Below are positions 42,084 to 43,016 of a DNA stretch of 43,016 bases, piece by piece. The DNA comes from Marinobacter sp. B9-2 (lineage in GTDB: Bacteria; Pseudomonadota; Gammaproteobacteria; Pseudomonadales; Oleiphilaceae): positions 1-43,016 of the forward strand of contig PYVH01000019.1 of assembly GCA_003030785.1 (NCBI GenBank), read 5' to 3'. Each line of letters starts with the position of its first letter. Position 1 is the stretch's first letter. The notes under the pieces were generated by a model. The model did no database searches, was not told where the DNA came from, and saw nothing but the letters and a program-made list of their open reading frames with translations. The position numbers were made by a program, and so were the translations under genes.

Positions 42084-42215
42084 GGCATCACCCATAGTGT
42101 GGGAATCAACATCGTGCCTCACGTTTGCCCGCTATTCCAGCGCAGCCCCAATTGTACAAAGGGGTTTGCAGGTGTCACGTTACGCTCTCTACAGGTTCAC
42201 GACAGGTTTTCACGC

Positions 42216-42845
42216 TCAGGCCGGTATCATGTTTCGCAGGGCCAGACGGATGAGGGTTTCGCTGGTCATACCCTCCTCGGCCACTTTGCTGATGGCCTTG
42301 GCGGCCTCCTGGGGCTTGTAACCCAGTGCAATCAGTGCGGCTTCCGCTTCTTCGGTGGCCGCCGGCCCGCCAGCGGGACCTTTCCCGCCCGGCTGCACAA
42401 CTCCTGTCGTCTCTGGCGACGTTGGCACAAATTGCCCTTCAAGTTGCACTATCCGGTCCGCCATTTCAATAAGAAGGCGTTCTGCGGTTTTCTTGCCAAC
42501 ACCGGGGAGTTTGACCAGTGAGGCGGAGTCACGGTTCTCAACGCAGCGAATGAACTGTTGGGCGTCCAGACCGGAAAGAATGCCGACCGCCAGTTTCGGG
42601 CCAACACCGTTAACCTTGATCAGGAGGCGGAACAGGTCCCGGTCCAGGCTGGAGGCAAAGCCGTAAAGGCTCTGGGCATCTTCGCGGACGGCAAAATGGG
42701 TGTGCAGGGTGACTTCATCGCCGGTCTCCGGCAGATGAAAGAAGGTGGTATAGGGGATGTCGACTTCATAGCCCAGGCCCGCGCACTCAACCAGCGCCTG
42801 GCCCGGAGCCTTTTCAACCAGAATACCTCGGATACGACCAATCAA
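42216..42845 (-). CDS. ruvA: Holliday junction DNA-binding protein RuvA
   Basis: 209 residues. Domain I is an OB fold (MIGRIRGILVEKAPG). Domain II has two helix-hairpin-helix motifs, LIKVNGVGPKLAVGILSG and LVKLPGVGKKTAERLLIEM. Domain III (last 50 residues, ALIALGYKPQEAAKAISKV) binds RuvB. A Pro/Gly-rich linker near residues 140-160 is longer than in E. coli. It follows ruvC by 30 bp and belongs to ruvCAB. Confidence 0.97.
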   Translation of the reverse strand: MIGRIRGILVEKAPGQALVECAGLGYEVDIPYTTFFHLPETGDEVTLHTHFAVREDAQSLYGFASSLDRDLFRLLIKVNGVGPKLAVGILSGLDAQQFIRCVENRDSASLVKLPGVGKKTAERLLIEMADRIVQLEGQFVPTSPETTGVVQPGGKGPAGGPAATEEAEAALIALGYKPQEAAKAISKVAEEGMTSETLIRLALRNMIPA

Positions 42846-42875
42846 GCTGAATCTCCTGTCGCTCCTGGGAGCGGT

Positions 42876-43016
42876 TTATTGTTGTCGCACGCGACCGCTT
42901 CTGACCTTTCCGGCGCCACTGGCCACCCGCAGAATACTCTGGCTCATGTGGGCATGGCACATGGCAATGGCGAGGGCATCGGCCGCATCCGCCTGGGGCT
43001 TGCGTGAAAGCGAGAG
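42876..43016 (-). CDS. ruvC: C-terminal end of crossover junction endonuclease RuvC (partial)
   Basis: The last 46 codons and stop are inside the window; the start lies beyond its end. The segment [19 protein letters not shown] matches the C-terminal active-site helix of RuvC, including the conserved Asp residues in ADAADALA. RuvC resolves Holliday junctions formed or moved by RuvAB. The order ruvC-ruvA-ruvB-ybgC-tolQ supports the call. Confidence 0.95.
   Translation of the reverse strand, partial: LSLSRKPQADAADALAIAMCHAHMSQSILRVASGAGKVRSGRVRQQ

Overview
The window looks like a chromosomal segment of a marine gammaproteobacterium, most likely Marinobacter or a close relative. This is inferred from high-GC coding, the ruvC-ruvA-ruvB-ybgC-tolQRAB-pal-cpoB order, the dapA-bamC-purC block, an AcnD/PrpF type methylcitrate pathway, and a run of tRNA-Lys genes beside nadA. 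No 16S gene or database match was available to confirm it. Most genes are intact and housekeeping in type; accessory DNA is limited to two toxin-antitoxin modules, REP-like repeats and one broken gene copy.

Positions 1-8240 hold the propionate (2-methylcitrate) operon on the minus strand: a GntR/FCD regulator, prpB, prpC, acnD and prpF. Three copies of an ATTGT-NN-ACAAT palindrome lie ahead of the regulator. Two REP-like inverted-repeat pairs sit between the enzymes. Downstream of prpF lie a RelE-type toxin, a Phd/HTH antitoxin and a broken second copy of the prpF 3' end. Positions 8245-11081 carry opgD (periplasmic glucan) and an outer-membrane barrel resembling the C-terminal half of TpsB secretion proteins but without POTRA domains. 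galU follows at 11310.

Positions 12557-19270 are the most unusual part. A stand-alone RibD-type reductase, a flippase-like membrane protein, a glycosyltransferase-methyltransferase fusion, a PTPS-fold protein lacking its usual catalytic residues, a BchC-like dehydrogenase, a CDP-alcohol phosphatidyltransferase and a YceI protein are packed with overlapping or nearly touching ends. This resembles an uncharacterised pathway for a membrane-associated conjugate.

Positions 19415-22771 carry an orphan anchored periplasmic protein, a secreted lipase-like hydrolase and an EamA transporter. tRNA-Val(GAC) and its terminator are followed by a HigBA module, an orphan GspE/PilB-type ATPase, a lipocalin, a UDP-sugar epimerase and a TIGR04219-type outer-membrane protein. 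Positions 27639-33918 hold purC, bamC, dapA, bcp, an AI-2E family permease, a TusA-like protein and bepA.

Positions 33919-43016 hold nadA, three identical tRNA-Lys genes in perfect 143-bp tandem units, the complete Tol-Pal envelope system, and ruvB, ruvA and the end of ruvC for Holliday junction processing.
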